Program-made: the position numbers and the translations under genes
Notes under the pieces: model-generated
Told to the model about the DNA's origin: nothing
The model's database searches: none
What the model saw: the letters and a program-made list of their open reading frames with translations, nothing else
Assembly (NCBI GenBank): GCA_900102065.1
Contig: FMVK01000017.1
Location: forward strand, 1-64,000
Length of the DNA: 64,000 nt
Origin: Lachnospiraceae bacterium XPB1003
Lineage (GTDB): Bacteria > Bacillota > Clostridia > Lachnospirales > Lachnospiraceae
Reading direction: 5' to 3'
Shown: one piece after another, positions 35,207 to 43,858 of the stretch
How the letters are laid out: each line of letters begins with the position of its first letter
Numbering within the stretch: position 1 is the first letter of the stretch

Positions 35207-35392
35207 ATGGCAAAGAAAAGTAAAAACGAAATGATTAATGATATGAAAATACATGGCTGGGATCCGGGTGTTAACGAAAAGGATTCATACGAAGATGTTA
35301 AGGATGAGTACGATGCATTTATCGATGAGACCAGCGATGATAGCGATTTATTTCCTAACGGAAGAGATTATGACGCCGAAGACGAGGACTGA
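35207..35392 (+). CDS. Very acidic small hypothetical protein
   Basis: 61 residues from ATG 35207, which has AAAGGAGG upstream; an in-frame ATG at 35177 would add ten residues across the ribosome binding site. Short basic N-terminus (MAKKSKNEMINDMKIHGWDPG) then an Asp/Glu-rich tail (DSYEDVKDEYDAFIDETSDD). I recognise no family. Acidic small proteins near nucleases can act as inhibitors or DNA mimics, but nothing here proves that. Confidence 0.55.
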   Translation: MAKKSKNEMINDMKIHGWDPGVNEKDSYEDVKDEYDAFIDETSDDSDLFPNGRDYDAEDED

Positions 35393-35514
35393 CCAGTTGA
35401 ATGATTGTGACAATTCACAGGTGAGCATATTCGATAAGGTATGAGTGAAATAGATGTGCACTATAGTCAAGTAAGTAGACACGAATTGTGATAATATTAT
35501 TCCAGAATCAGGCG

Positions 35515-35817
35515 CTAGTCCTGACTCCAGAATAATTCTTCTTTTTCGTTAGGTGTTAACAACTCAAGAGAGCCGTGTGGTCTTCTTGAGTTATAGAAGC
35601 CTTCAATATATTCGAATACGGACATTTGCAGTTCAGTTAAAGAGTGATATGTTTTACGGTTAGTTTCTTCTTTTTTGAGATACTTGAAGAATCATTCAAA
35701 GCAAGCATTATCATAAGGATAACCTTTCTTAGAGAAAGATTGCACTATATTTAAGGAATCCAATAAATGCCTGAATGAGAAGGCTGTATATTGGGTGCCA
35801 CGATCAGTCTTATGCCG
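35515..35817 (-). pseudogene. IS3-family transposase OrfB, C-terminal fragment
   Basis: Reading the minus strand from about 35817 gives TDRGTQYTAFSFRHLLDSL, then KKGYPYDNACFE, a stop, FFKYLKKEE, and SLTELQMSVFEYIEGFYNSR followed by RPHGSLELLTPNEKE, which is the classic end of IS3-family DDE transposases. An in-frame TGA at 35692-35694 replaces the expected serine. The gene is cut at the DRG(T)QY motif by the RIT element; its missing part lies at 39228-39420. The stretch 35393-35514 downstream probably holds the IS end and a degenerate hairpin near 35495-35534. Confidence 0.85.
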
Positions 35818-35833
35818 AATTCGGCATAAAACA

Positions 35834-35868
35834 GACTATACCGAAGAAAATACTATGCCGAAGTTTTT
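35834..35868. repeat. RIT terminal inverted repeat, left
   Basis: Identical over 35 bases to the reverse complement of 39193-39227. Confidence 0.9.
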
Positions 35869-35965
35869 GCTTAATACCAGAAGATAAGCTGTTTTTACCG
35901 CAATCTTCGGCATAGTATTAGTATCAATCCAGTGAGTATAGAAGCTTTTTTATTGCTGGTTTCTT

Positions 35966-36949
35966 CTATATTTTTCCGTCATCAGCAAAAGATGGTACAG
36001 CTTTATTCATGGCTTCACGCATCATTTCCAGTGTGGCAAATGCATAGAAGCCAGATGTGGTCGACATGCTCTCGTGGCCGAGAAGCTGCATAATAAACGG
36101 TAATGGTACACCATTCTTATACAAATCCATTGCCTTGGTCTTGCGAATCAAGTGACAATGCACATCAGGTGGAACGTCAACACAGGTCTTTCGTGCCTTG
36201 TCTGCCGCCGTTTTTAACACAAGACTAATACTGTCCGTTGAAAGAGGGTGCGGAACACCATCAAATCTGCTGTAAAATAAAGGTCCTTCGCTCATGTCAG
36301 GATGAAATTCTTTTAAATAGTGGTTTAGATGAGCAACCGTTTTTTTCATGATCGGTACATTCCTGGTTTTGTGACCTTTTCCAATGAGAGTAACAAATGG
36401 ATTAGCCGCGTCTAAATGAAGCGACGAAACCTGTAAATCTGCCAATTCCTGAACTCTTGCAGCAGTGTCATACAGAAGGATCAAAAGCATTCTGTTTCGC
36501 CTATGCTTAGCTGTTTTAGTGTCATATGCATCAAGTATTGCCTTAGTTGCTGTAGGCTGAAGATACTCAATAGGCTTTTTCTCTTCTTTGACTTTTTTGA
36601 TTGTACAGACATCATTATAGATTCCTCTTAGCTCAAAATCTTCATCGCCACAGTATTTGAGGAATGATCGGATTGCTGTGAGTTTCAGATTTATAGTTTT
36701 GGGAGAATATTTCCTAGCTGATAACCATCCAACAAAATCTTTTACATTGGATCTGTTAAATGCATCAAATGTTACATTGCCTTCCTTAAGATTCTTCTCA
36801 CTTTCAAGGAAAGTAAGAAATGATTGCAGCGACTGTTTGTAGGTTTCAACTGATTTATCTGACATGTTTCGCACTGCTGGCATATAGTCATGGAGATATG
36901 CCCGTGCCATGAGCCAGAAATCCTTATCTTTCTTCCTTTTATATTTCAT
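35966..36949 (-). CDS. ritC: Tyrosine recombinase, third of the RIT trio
   Basis: 327 residues. N-terminal SAM-like core-binding domain (about 15-105, ARAYLHDYMPAVRNMSDKSVETY), then the catalytic domain with Arg in DTAARVQELADL, HLIR (H-x-x-R) in VHCHLIRKTKAMD, and LLGHESMSTTSGFYAFAT with the nucleophile Tyr. Overlaps the preceding gene by 11 bases. Acts with the other two to move the element. Confidence 0.9.
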   Translation of the reverse strand: MKYKRKKDKDFWLMARAYLHDYMPAVRNMSDKSVETYKQSLQSFLTFLESEKNLKEGNVTFDAFNRSNVKDFVGWLSARKYSPKTINLKLTAIRSFLKYCGDEDFELRGIYNDVCTIKKVKEEKKPIEYLQPTATKAILDAYDTKTAKHRRNRMLLILLYDTAARVQELADLQVSSLHLDAANPFVTLIGKGHKTRNVPIMKKTVAHLNHYLKEFHPDMSEGPLFYSRFDGVPHPLSTDSISLVLKTAADKARKTCVDVPPDVHCHLIRKTKAMDLYKNGVPLPFIMQLLGHESMSTTSGFYAFATLEMMREAMNKAVPSFADDGKI

Positions 36950-37904
36950 CGCTGTCCACCTCCGGAAGTAAGTCTTCAGTAAGAACGGCCATTTCCTGAT
37001 ATATAGGGAAGAAGTCAGGAATCAGATGTATGTAGTAATAGGTGCTCTCAAGTGATGAGTGTCCCATGTATCGCATGAGATAAGGAAGCATGGCATGAAT
37101 ATCCTTGCATTCAGCTGACCAGCGCATGATATTTGCACAGGCAAAATGATGCCGAAAGTCATATGCTCTTGGCTTTACCTTTCCATCTCTCTTTAACCCT
37201 ACAGCCAGCCATATATCTCGAAAGTTAGCTGATAGTGCGGTAGATGAACAAATGCCACCACTTCCACCAGGGAAAAAGTATTCTCTGTCCGGAAAGACCT
37301 TTTGTATAGCTGATTCGTAGTCCTTCAAGTATTGTATGAGTTCATCCGATAAGAAAAGCCTCCTGTCACGATGAGCTTTTGCCCAGAGTATATCTACGTA
37401 TCCTTTATCCAGATGCACATCCTCGCATTTAAGCATTCTGGCTTCTTGAGACCTTACACCGCAGCAATACATAAATCTGTATAACGCTGGAAAAACATAT
37501 GCTCTGCCCGGGATGTTATGCCTACGAACATATATATCGCATTCTTTAAAGAAACGCTGTATCTCATGCTCTGTCATAAGGTAAACTTCTGCATGATATC
37601 TTTGGATAATAAATGAATTATCTATGATATAAGCACATGTATCACCCATGTTTACAAGATATCTTCCGAATTCTCGTATAGGTGATATCCAGCTTCTGTC
37701 ACTGGTTGTAGATTTTGCGGCATGTTCATATGCCCAACCGTCTACGACTTCTTTGACCAAAGTGCCATGATTTCCATGGCAATAGTTATACTGATCCAGT
37801 TCGTGAAGATACACTTCAGCTGACTGATATTTAATACCAAGCGCATGTTTGTAATCAAGGAAATCTTTTATTACTGCACTAAGCTCACTGACGAATGATT
37901 TCAT
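36939..37904 (-). CDS. ritB: Tyrosine recombinase, second of the RIT trio
   Basis: 321 residues. Catalytic residues visible: Arg in CCGVRSQEARMLK, DFRHHFAC (the H-x-x-R position reads F-R-H-H, with Arg and His), MGHSSLESTYYYIH with Tyr. Divergent enough from the neighbours to be a distinct subfamily, as is usual for RIT genes. Overlaps ritA by 4 bases (ATGA). Confidence 0.88.
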   Translation of the reverse strand: MKSFVSELSAVIKDFLDYKHALGIKYQSAEVYLHELDQYNYCHGNHGTLVKEVVDGWAYEHAAKSTTSDRSWISPIREFGRYLVNMGDTCAYIIDNSFIIQRYHAEVYLMTEHEIQRFFKECDIYVRRHNIPGRAYVFPALYRFMYCCGVRSQEARMLKCEDVHLDKGYVDILWAKAHRDRRLFLSDELIQYLKDYESAIQKVFPDREYFFPGGSGGICSSTALSANFRDIWLAVGLKRDGKVKPRAYDFRHHFACANIMRWSAECKDIHAMLPYLMRYMGHSSLESTYYYIHLIPDFFPIYQEMAVLTEDLLPEVDSDEI

Positions 37905-39103
37905 GGAATCACCTCCTTCGAAATACTACCGAAAGGAAGTACGCATTCCTTTAACCTTTCCTGATCAGTTGTGATATAGATTCCAGTTGTATCTGGATCT
38001 GAATGCCCTAGTATAGCAGCAATTGTTTCAATAGGGACTTCATTCCTTACCATAGTTGATGCTGCATTATGCCGGAGCATGTGCATCCCGAGTATTCGAC
38101 CATCCTTTTGGACAGATGCCTTCTCTAGGATACGTTTGACCATAACATAGCAAGAAGAATGACCTGATAGTCGATCAAACGGAGCCAGCAGTCTCACGAA
38201 AAGATAATCATTAGGTGCATTTGGGCGCTGTTCTACGAGATATCTGGCTATTGCATTGCCTACTGATGGTGTCAGCGGAACACAGACAAGATTTCCTGTT
38301 TTGCTCTGCCGCCATGATATAGTGTCATTTCTCCAATCTATATCTGACAGGCGGAGGTTGATTATATCGCAGGCTCTTATGCCGGTAGATAATCCAAGGA
38401 GAATCATTGCAGTATCACGTAGCGGTGTGTTCGTATCCTCTGTTACAGCTTTAACTCGTTCCTGCTCACTGGTTTCGAGAACAGGAATAATGCGGTTATA
38501 CCTTGGTGCATGAATTCCGGCCACAGCCAGTAGCAGGTCATTACGGCCTAAGTACCGGAAGATTTTTCTGATTTCACAAAGAACTTCTCTTTGTCTGGTC
38601 GGTTTGGTGTTTTTTAAATAAGCAAGAACAATAGGAACAGTTATATCCTCCATACGCAGTGCATTATAGTTGCTTTCGAGGAAGGTAAGAAATGAGTACA
38701 TACCATAATCATAGAAATGCTGTGTATTTTCATTATCATACTCATCCTTCAGGTAAGCACAGAATTCATTATAAACAGAGCGATGATAGGCATTGTCCGG
38801 CTGAAGCCTTGTTCTCGCAGATACTGCAAAATCAAACTTGCCTGTGTTGATATATGAATCCATAAGCCGTATAAAACGACCTTGTAAATGGTATCGCTCT
38901 TTACTGAACTTGCCGGTTTTAGGGCTGATAACATCATTTGCATAGAGTTCACCAACATCGCTGCTATACTCAGTTACATTGCGTTCTTCACAGAAAGCTT
39001 TGAACCTCCTGACAGCGCCTTGATAATTGAAGATGGTTGAAGAATTATACCCAGCATCTTCTAAAGCACTAATAAGTAGTTTGCAAACAGTGTCTATATC
39101 CAT
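37901..39103 (-). CDS. ritA: Tyrosine recombinase, first of the RIT trio
   Basis: 400 residues, the longest of the three. Core-binding region about 100-200; catalytic domain with Arg in STGIRACDIINLRLSD, HMLRHNAAST (H-x-x-R) and LGHSDPDTTGIYITTD with the Tyr. AAGGAGGT precedes the ATG. First in the transcript, close to the right inverted repeat. Confidence 0.92.
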   Translation of the reverse strand: MDIDTVCKLLISALEDAGYNSSTIFNYQGAVRRFKAFCEERNVTEYSSDVGELYANDVISPKTGKFSKERYHLQGRFIRLMDSYINTGKFDFAVSARTRLQPDNAYHRSVYNEFCAYLKDEYDNENTQHFYDYGMYSFLTFLESNYNALRMEDITVPIVLAYLKNTKPTRQREVLCEIRKIFRYLGRNDLLLAVAGIHAPRYNRIIPVLETSEQERVKAVTEDTNTPLRDTAMILLGLSTGIRACDIINLRLSDIDWRNDTISWRQSKTGNLVCVPLTPSVGNAIARYLVEQRPNAPNDYLFVRLLAPFDRLSGHSSCYVMVKRILEKASVQKDGRILGMHMLRHNAASTMVRNEVPIETIAAILGHSDPDTTGIYITTDQERLKECVLPFGSISKEVIP

Positions 39104-39192
39104 CTTGAAGCACCTCCTTATATTTGATGCTTCAAGTATAGAACACTATACCGAAGAATATAGAAAAAACGGCATGGATTCAGGCATAAGAT

Positions 39193-39227
39193 AAAAACTT
39201 CGGCATAGTATTTTCTTCGGTATAGTC
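39193..39227. repeat. RIT terminal inverted repeat, right
   Basis: Reverse complement identical to 35834-35868. Between it and ritA (39104-39192) lies a further imperfect copy, CTATACCGAAGAATAT at 39147, near the ritA promoter region. Confidence 0.9.
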
Positions 39228-39420
39228 AGAATGAAACATAAGACCGGTTGGCCGGTTTCGTTTGATATAAGCTTTTTTGAAGGCATCCATTATAAGGTCA
39301 ACATCTGGTTTTGAGGAGATGTTCCAGTAGATAACTTTTCTAGAGAATAAATCCATAACGATGCAAGATGCATAATAGTCGGTATGGTGATATAATATCT
39401 TGATGGTGTGCGTAATTGAA
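39228..39420 (-). pseudogene. IS3-family transposase OrfB, internal fragment
   Basis: Minus strand reads HHTDYYASCIVMDLFSRKVI, YWNISSKPDVDLIMDAFKKA and YIKRNRPTGLMFHS, the middle of an IS3 DDE transposase, and stops at the RIT right end. Upstream of about 39420 the frame is lost, and no 5' part or OrfA is found before the glycosyltransferase at 39519, so the copy was already truncated. Confidence 0.85.
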
Positions 39421-39518
39421 GATTGTTATTTTCAAAGGGAAATAAAGCGACATAGTTAGTTATTCTAAGAGAATCTGCTGTAAATTAATGCAGAAATGGA
39501 GGCAAAGGATAATCTGGC

Positions 39519-40730
39519 ATGAAGGTACTATATTATATTTTTGACGGATTTGATACGGCAAATGGAACAAATCACCTTGCCCTTACCACAATGCATACAT
39601 TGCTGGATAACGGAATTGACGTTTATTTGATGACCAGTCATTCGCAAGGACTATTTCCGGATATTCCAGATTCAATAAAAAATCGAAAAGGTTTTTCCTA
39701 TTCCGTAATACAGAGAGAGGCAGTAGAGAAAAGAAATTTTATAAACCGCTACGTAGAGGGAATGAAATATCAGAAAAATGCCGCAAATGAATGGAAACAG
39801 CATAAAGCAGAAATAGATGCAGTTATATTGCAATCTACACACACTGCTTTTTTTGCATCATTTCTTCTTCAAAAATATCTGAAAAAGCCTGTTGTTTATA
39901 ATAACTTTGATGTTTTTCCGGATGGACCATATCTTTTTGGCGCAATAAAAAATAGAGCTGTTTGTACAGTGCTGTCATGGCTTCAGAATTACATATATAG
40001 GACAAGTAAGAGAATTGTTGTTATATCTGAAGACATGAGAAAAACCTTTTTAAAAAAAGGAATTAGTGAAGAAAAACTGGTTTTGATACCCAATTGGTAT
40101 GATTCTGCTGCTGTAAAAGAGGTAGATGAGAGCGACAATAAATTTATAAAGGAATATGACATAGATAGATCAAAGTTCATCGTTCAATATGCGGGGAACA
40201 TAGGTTATACATTCAATTATAAGGCTGTAATTGAGGTGGCTAAGCTTTTGAAGGATGATAAAGGTATAGAATTCCATATGATAGGTACGGGTGGCTTTGA
40301 AGACGATTTCAAGAAAGCGGCGAGGGAAAATGGACTAAGCAATATACGATTTTTTCCATGGCAGGACTCAAGCGTTATCAATGATGTATACAGTTCGTGC
40401 GATATAGAGTTTGTTCCTCTTTCTAAGGGCGTAATATATACCAGTTTCCCTAGTAAGTGTACACTCCTTATGGCTTGCAAGAGGACTTTTATGTGTATGT
40501 GTGAGAGTAACTCATACTTTTATAAATTTGTTAATAATGAAAAAGTGGGAGTATGTGTTGGACAGACGGATTATGCTAAAGCGGCAGAATTATTAACTAA
40601 AATGAAGAATAATAAGAAAAAGCTTAAAGTACTGGAATCTAACGCAATTAATTGTGGAAAGAAGTATTATTCCAGTGCGGTTAATGCATACAAATATGTA
40701 GATTTAATTAATGAAGTGGTTAAGGAGTGA
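39519..40730 (+). CDS. Family 4 glycosyltransferase (WbuB-like)
   Basis: 403 residues, GT-B fold. N-terminal acceptor domain, C-terminal donor domain with VQYAGNIGYTFNYKAVIEVAKLL, FHMIGTGGFEDDFKKAA and a displaced E-x7-E region (SCDIEFVPLSKGVIYTSFPSK) typical of WbuB-type enzymes that transfer N-acetyl-L-fucosamine-like sugars. The following fnlA/fnlB-like genes support such a donor. GGAGG lies 17 bases before the ATG. First gene of the AT-rich polysaccharide locus. Confidence 0.85.
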   Translation: MKVLYYIFDGFDTANGTNHLALTTMHTLLDNGIDVYLMTSHSQGLFPDIPDSIKNRKGFSYSVIQREAVEKRNFINRYVEGMKYQKNAANEWKQHKAEIDAVILQSTHTAFFASFLLQKYLKKPVVYNNFDVFPDGPYLFGAIKNRAVCTVLSWLQNYIYRTSKRIVVISEDMRKTFLKKGISEEKLVLIPNWYDSAAVKEVDESDNKFIKEYDIDRSKFIVQYAGNIGYTFNYKAVIEVAKLLKDDKGIEFHMIGTGGFEDDFKKAARENGLSNIRFFPWQDSSVINDVYSSCDIEFVPLSKGVIYTSFPSKCTLLMACKRTFMCMCESNSYFYKFVNNEKVGVCVGQTDYAKAAELLTKMKNNKKKLKVLESNAINCGKKYYSSAVNAYKYVDLINEVVKE

Positions 40731-40735
40731 GTATA

Positions 40736-41773
40736 ATGGCAGAGTTTAAAGACAAGATTTTAATGATAACAGGTGGAACAGGTTCTTTTGGAAACGCTGT
40801 TTTAGAAAGATTTTTGGATACCGATGTAAAGGAAATCCGTATTTTTTCAAGAGATGAAAAAAAACAGGATGATATGCGACATCTTTATAATAACTCAAAA
40901 TTGAAGTTCTATATCGGAGATGTAAGGGATATCAATACAATCCGCCCGGCAATTCAAGGGGTTGACTACATATTTCATGCTGCGGCATTGAAGCAAGTTC
41001 CTTCTTGTGAGTTTTTTCCTCTAGAGGCTGTCAAAACAAATGTGTTCGGGACTGAGAATGTTTTGACGGCTGCCATTGAAGCGGGAGTTGGGAGAGTTGT
41101 GTGTCTCAGTACAGATAAAGCGGCATACCCAATAAATGCTATGGGAACCAGTAAGGCGATGATGGAGAAGATAATTATTGCTAAGGCAAGGACGGTGGAT
41201 CCTGACAAAACTCGCATATGTTGTACGAGATATGGCAATGTTATGGCATCAAGAGGATCGGTTATACCTTTGTTTATTGATAAAATAAAAGCTGGTTTAC
41301 CATTGACAGTTACAGATGGTTCGATGACTAGATTTATTATGAATTTGAATGAGGCAGTTGATTTAGTTCTATATGCTTTTGAACATGGCTCACAAGGGGA
41401 TTTGTTTGTGCAAAAAGCGGATGCGAGTACGATTTCTGATCTTACTATAGCAATAAAAGACCTGTTTGGAGTGCCTGATTATCCGGTTGAAACCATAGGT
41501 ATACGTCATGGCGAGAAGATGTATGAGACACTGCTGACTAATGAAGAGTGCGCTAGAGCGGTGGACTGCGGAAAGTTCTATCGTGTTATTGCTGATAATC
41601 GTGATCTAAATTACGAGAAGTATTTATCGCAAGGAAACATTAAGAGAAGTGAATTAAAAGAATTCAATTCGAATAATACTAAGAGATTGAATATTGAGGA
41701 GATAAAGGCAAAATTAATGACTTGCAAGCTGGTAGTTGAAGCATTGAATGAGTGGGATTCAATGAAAGGATAA
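40736..41773 (+). CDS. fnlA: UDP-N-acetylglucosamine 4,6-dehydratase/5-epimerase (FnlA/CapE-like)
   Basis: An extended SDR enzyme producing the 4-keto-6-deoxy-L-arabino-hexulose from UDP-GlcNAc. NAD-binding TGGTGSFGNAVL, AAALKQVPSCEF, and STDKAAYPINAMGTSKAMME contain the modified catalytic site (Met in place of Tyr, followed by Lys) shared by this family. AAGGAG at 40722-40727 picks ATG 40736 over GTG 40727, which overlaps the previous stop. The next gene is the matching reductase. Confidence 0.9.
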   Translation: MAEFKDKILMITGGTGSFGNAVLERFLDTDVKEIRIFSRDEKKQDDMRHLYNNSKLKFYIGDVRDINTIRPAIQGVDYIFHAAALKQVPSCEFFPLEAVKTNVFGTENVLTAAIEAGVGRVVCLSTDKAAYPINAMGTSKAMMEKIIIAKARTVDPDKTRICCTRYGNVMASRGSVIPLFIDKIKAGLPLTVTDGSMTRFIMNLNEAVDLVLYAFEHGSQGDLFVQKADASTISDLTIAIKDLFGVPDYPVETIGIRHGEKMYETLLTNEECARAVDCGKFYRVIADNRDLNYEKYLSQGNIKRSELKEFNSNNTKRLNIEEIKAKLMTCKLVVEALNEWDSMKG

Positions 41774-42646
41774 ATGATGAGGTTTTTGATTCTTGGATGT
41801 AATGGGATGGCAGGGCATTTGATCAGCTTGTTCCTAAAAGAAAGAGGACATGATGTTTTAGGTTTCGCATTAACTAAATCAAAATATGTTGATTCGGTTG
41901 TTGGTGATGCTAAAAACGAAGACTTTATTAGGGATTTGGTAGGCGTAAATAAGTTTGATAGTGTTATAAACTGCATTGGAATATTGAATCAATTTGCTGA
42001 GAGTAACAAATCAAAAGCAGTTTATCTAAATGCATATCTTCCACATTTTCTTGCTCAAATTACAGAGGGGACAGACACACAAATCATCCATATGAGTACT
42101 GATTGTGTTTTCAGTGGCAAAAGAGGACAGTATACCGAAACTGATGTTAGAGATGGTGAGACATTCTATGATAGATCAAAAGGATTAGGTGAATTGGAGG
42201 ATGATAAGAATATTACTTTGCGAAATTCTGTGATTGGTCCGGATACGAAGAAAGAGGGAATTGGATTATTAAATTGGTTTATGCAACAAAAGGGTGAAGT
42301 GTATGGATATACAGGCGCGATTTGGACAGGCTTGACTTCGTTAGAGCTTGCAAGAATGATGGAGTGTGCAGCCAAAGAAAAAGCGCATGGTTTATACAAC
42401 ACAGTGCCTGAGGAGAGTATATCGAAGTGCGATTTACTTAAATTGTTTAACAAGCATCTTAGAAAAAATGGTGAGGTTGAAATAATACCAGTAGACAAAA
42501 TGTCAGCGGACAAGTCATTAAAGCGTACCAGATGGGAGTTTGATTATAGGATTCCTGACTATGAAAAAATGATTATTGATCTTTCGAAATGGATGGTTTC
42601 TCATCAAGCTTTATATCCACATTATAGCTTAAGGGGAGAAGCGTGA
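41774..42646 (+). CDS. RmlD-like 4-keto-reductase (FnlB-like)
   Basis: 290 residues, SDR: LGCNGMAGHLISLFL is the NAD(P)-binding loop, HMSTDCVFSG and FYDRSKGLGE hold the Ser/Thr-Tyr-Lys catalytic set. It reduces the 4-keto sugar from the preceding dehydratase. It lacks the C-terminal cupin of CapF. The 2-epimerase (FnlC/CapG) that would complete UDP-L-FucNAc is not in this window, so the product may stay as the L-pneumosamine or L-rhamnosamine-type derivative. Stop and next start overlap. Confidence 0.85.
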   Translation: MMRFLILGCNGMAGHLISLFLKERGHDVLGFALTKSKYVDSVVGDAKNEDFIRDLVGVNKFDSVINCIGILNQFAESNKSKAVYLNAYLPHFLAQITEGTDTQIIHMSTDCVFSGKRGQYTETDVRDGETFYDRSKGLGELEDDKNITLRNSVIGPDTKKEGIGLLNWFMQQKGEVYGYTGAIWTGLTSLELARMMECAAKEKAHGLYNTVPEESISKCDLLKLFNKHLRKNGEVEIIPVDKMSADKSLKRTRWEFDYRIPDYEKMIIDLSKWMVSHQALYPHYSLRGEA

Positions 42647-43797
42647 ACAACGAATTTGTAAGATATTTAAAAAAAAGACTCATAAAACTTGCATTACATG
42701 TTTTTTGGCTGTTCCCAATAGAGGATAATAAGATAAGTCTGTTGAATGAACTTTCATTTACGTATGGTGATAGTTTGAAATATTTTGATAGATTCATTCA
42801 TAGTAATAAAAAGAATGAATTTCAAGTAGTATTCCCGGTAAAAAAAGAATCGGAATCATCAGAATATGAAGATGATATTATTGTTAGACCTATGTCTATG
42901 CAGTATTTTAGGCAACTTATTACCAGCAGAGTAATAATAACGAATGCCGGTGGAGTTTCATATTTACCAAAACGGAAAGGACAAATAATAATATCTACCT
43001 GGCATGGAGGAGGCCCATATAAAAAAACCGGGACGGATGTTTATAAGAATCCATGGTACAAGAAACAGGCGAAAATGAATTCGGATAATACAGATTATAT
43101 TCTGTCGTCGTGTAAATCGTTCTCAGAGATAGAAGCTCCATCGATGGGGTATTCTATTAATCAAATTATACCAGCGGGCTTGCCTAGAAATGACGTTCTT
43201 TTCGTTAATCATGATGAGATTAATAATAAAGTAAGAAAAGCATTGGGGATTTCGAACGATACGAAATTTGTTTTGTTTGCTCCGACATTTAGGTCAAAAG
43301 GCAATGAGTTTTCAAATATGTCTGTAGCAAAAGACTATATTGAACTGGATACGGACCGGCTGATTAAGGGACTAGAAGAAAAATATGGATGTAAATGGGC
43401 TTGCGGAGTAAGATTACATCCAAAATTAGCCAATATTGATATGAGTTCATTGAATGTGGTGAATTGTACAAGCTATCCGGACATGCAGGAACTGTTGTGT
43501 TGTGCCGATGCGGTTATTTCTGACTACTCATCACTCATATGGGATTATTCGTTTACGTATCGTCCTATATTTTTATATGCGCCAGATATTGAGATGTATG
43601 AGAAAGAAAGGGGATTCTATATGCCGTCTTCCGAATGGCCGTATCCTATAGCGCATGACAATGATGAGATGGAAAAGGTAATTATAGAATTTGATAGTGA
43701 ATCATACATTCAGAGGGTTAAGGAACATCATAAGGTTGCCGATAGTTACGAAAAAGGTACTGCTTGCAATATTCTACTTCGTTTAATAGAAAAGTAG
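42643..43797 (+). CDS. TagF-like CDP-glycerol/ribitol phosphotransferase
   Basis: 384 residues. STWHGGGPYKKTG and LPRNDVLF in the middle, FVLFAPTFRS, VRLHPKL and VISDYSSLIWDYSFTYRPIFLY are the polyglycerol/ribitol phosphotransferase signatures. It would add a phospho-alditol (or a related CDP-linked unit made by the 44895-48307 genes) to the polymer. Start is GTG 42643 with AGGGGAG upstream, overlapping the previous stop. Confidence 0.85.
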   Translation: MNNEFVRYLKKRLIKLALHVFWLFPIEDNKISLLNELSFTYGDSLKYFDRFIHSNKKNEFQVVFPVKKESESSEYEDDIIVRPMSMQYFRQLITSRVIITNAGGVSYLPKRKGQIIISTWHGGGPYKKTGTDVYKNPWYKKQAKMNSDNTDYILSSCKSFSEIEAPSMGYSINQIIPAGLPRNDVLFVNHDEINNKVRKALGISNDTKFVLFAPTFRSKGNEFSNMSVAKDYIELDTDRLIKGLEEKYGCKWACGVRLHPKLANIDMSSLNVVNCTSYPDMQELLCCADAVISDYSSLIWDYSFTYRPIFLYAPDIEMYEKERGFYMPSSEWPYPIAHDNDEMEKVIIEFDSESYIQRVKEHHKVADSYEKGTACNILLRLIEK

Positions 43798-43858
43798 ATT
43801 TGGGGGTATTCATGGGATACATTATGAAAAAAGAATGGTTACTTGATTAGGGAAGACT

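Larger units (their letters stand above)
35812..39227 (-). mobile_element. RIT (recombinase in trio) element inserted in an IS3 transposase
   Basis: Three overlapping tyrosine recombinase genes bounded by perfect 35-bp inverted repeats at 35834-35868 and 39193-39227 (GACTATACCGAAGAAAATAC plus TATGCCGAAGTTTTT). Outside the left repeat is an 18-base palindrome TATGCCGAATTCGGCATA (35812-35829). The flanks rejoin into a continuous IS3 transposase frame (...GLMFHS / DRGTQYTA...), so insertion was at the CTGA(T/C) of the HSD codons. Trio organisation with overlapping genes and inverted repeats is the definition of RIT elements. Confidence 0.88.

Noticed and set aside
35966-39103. Prophage or ICE integrase genes
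   Set aside because: Three overlapping recombinases bounded by perfect inverted repeats, with no other cargo, fit a RIT element and not a phage or ICE integration module.
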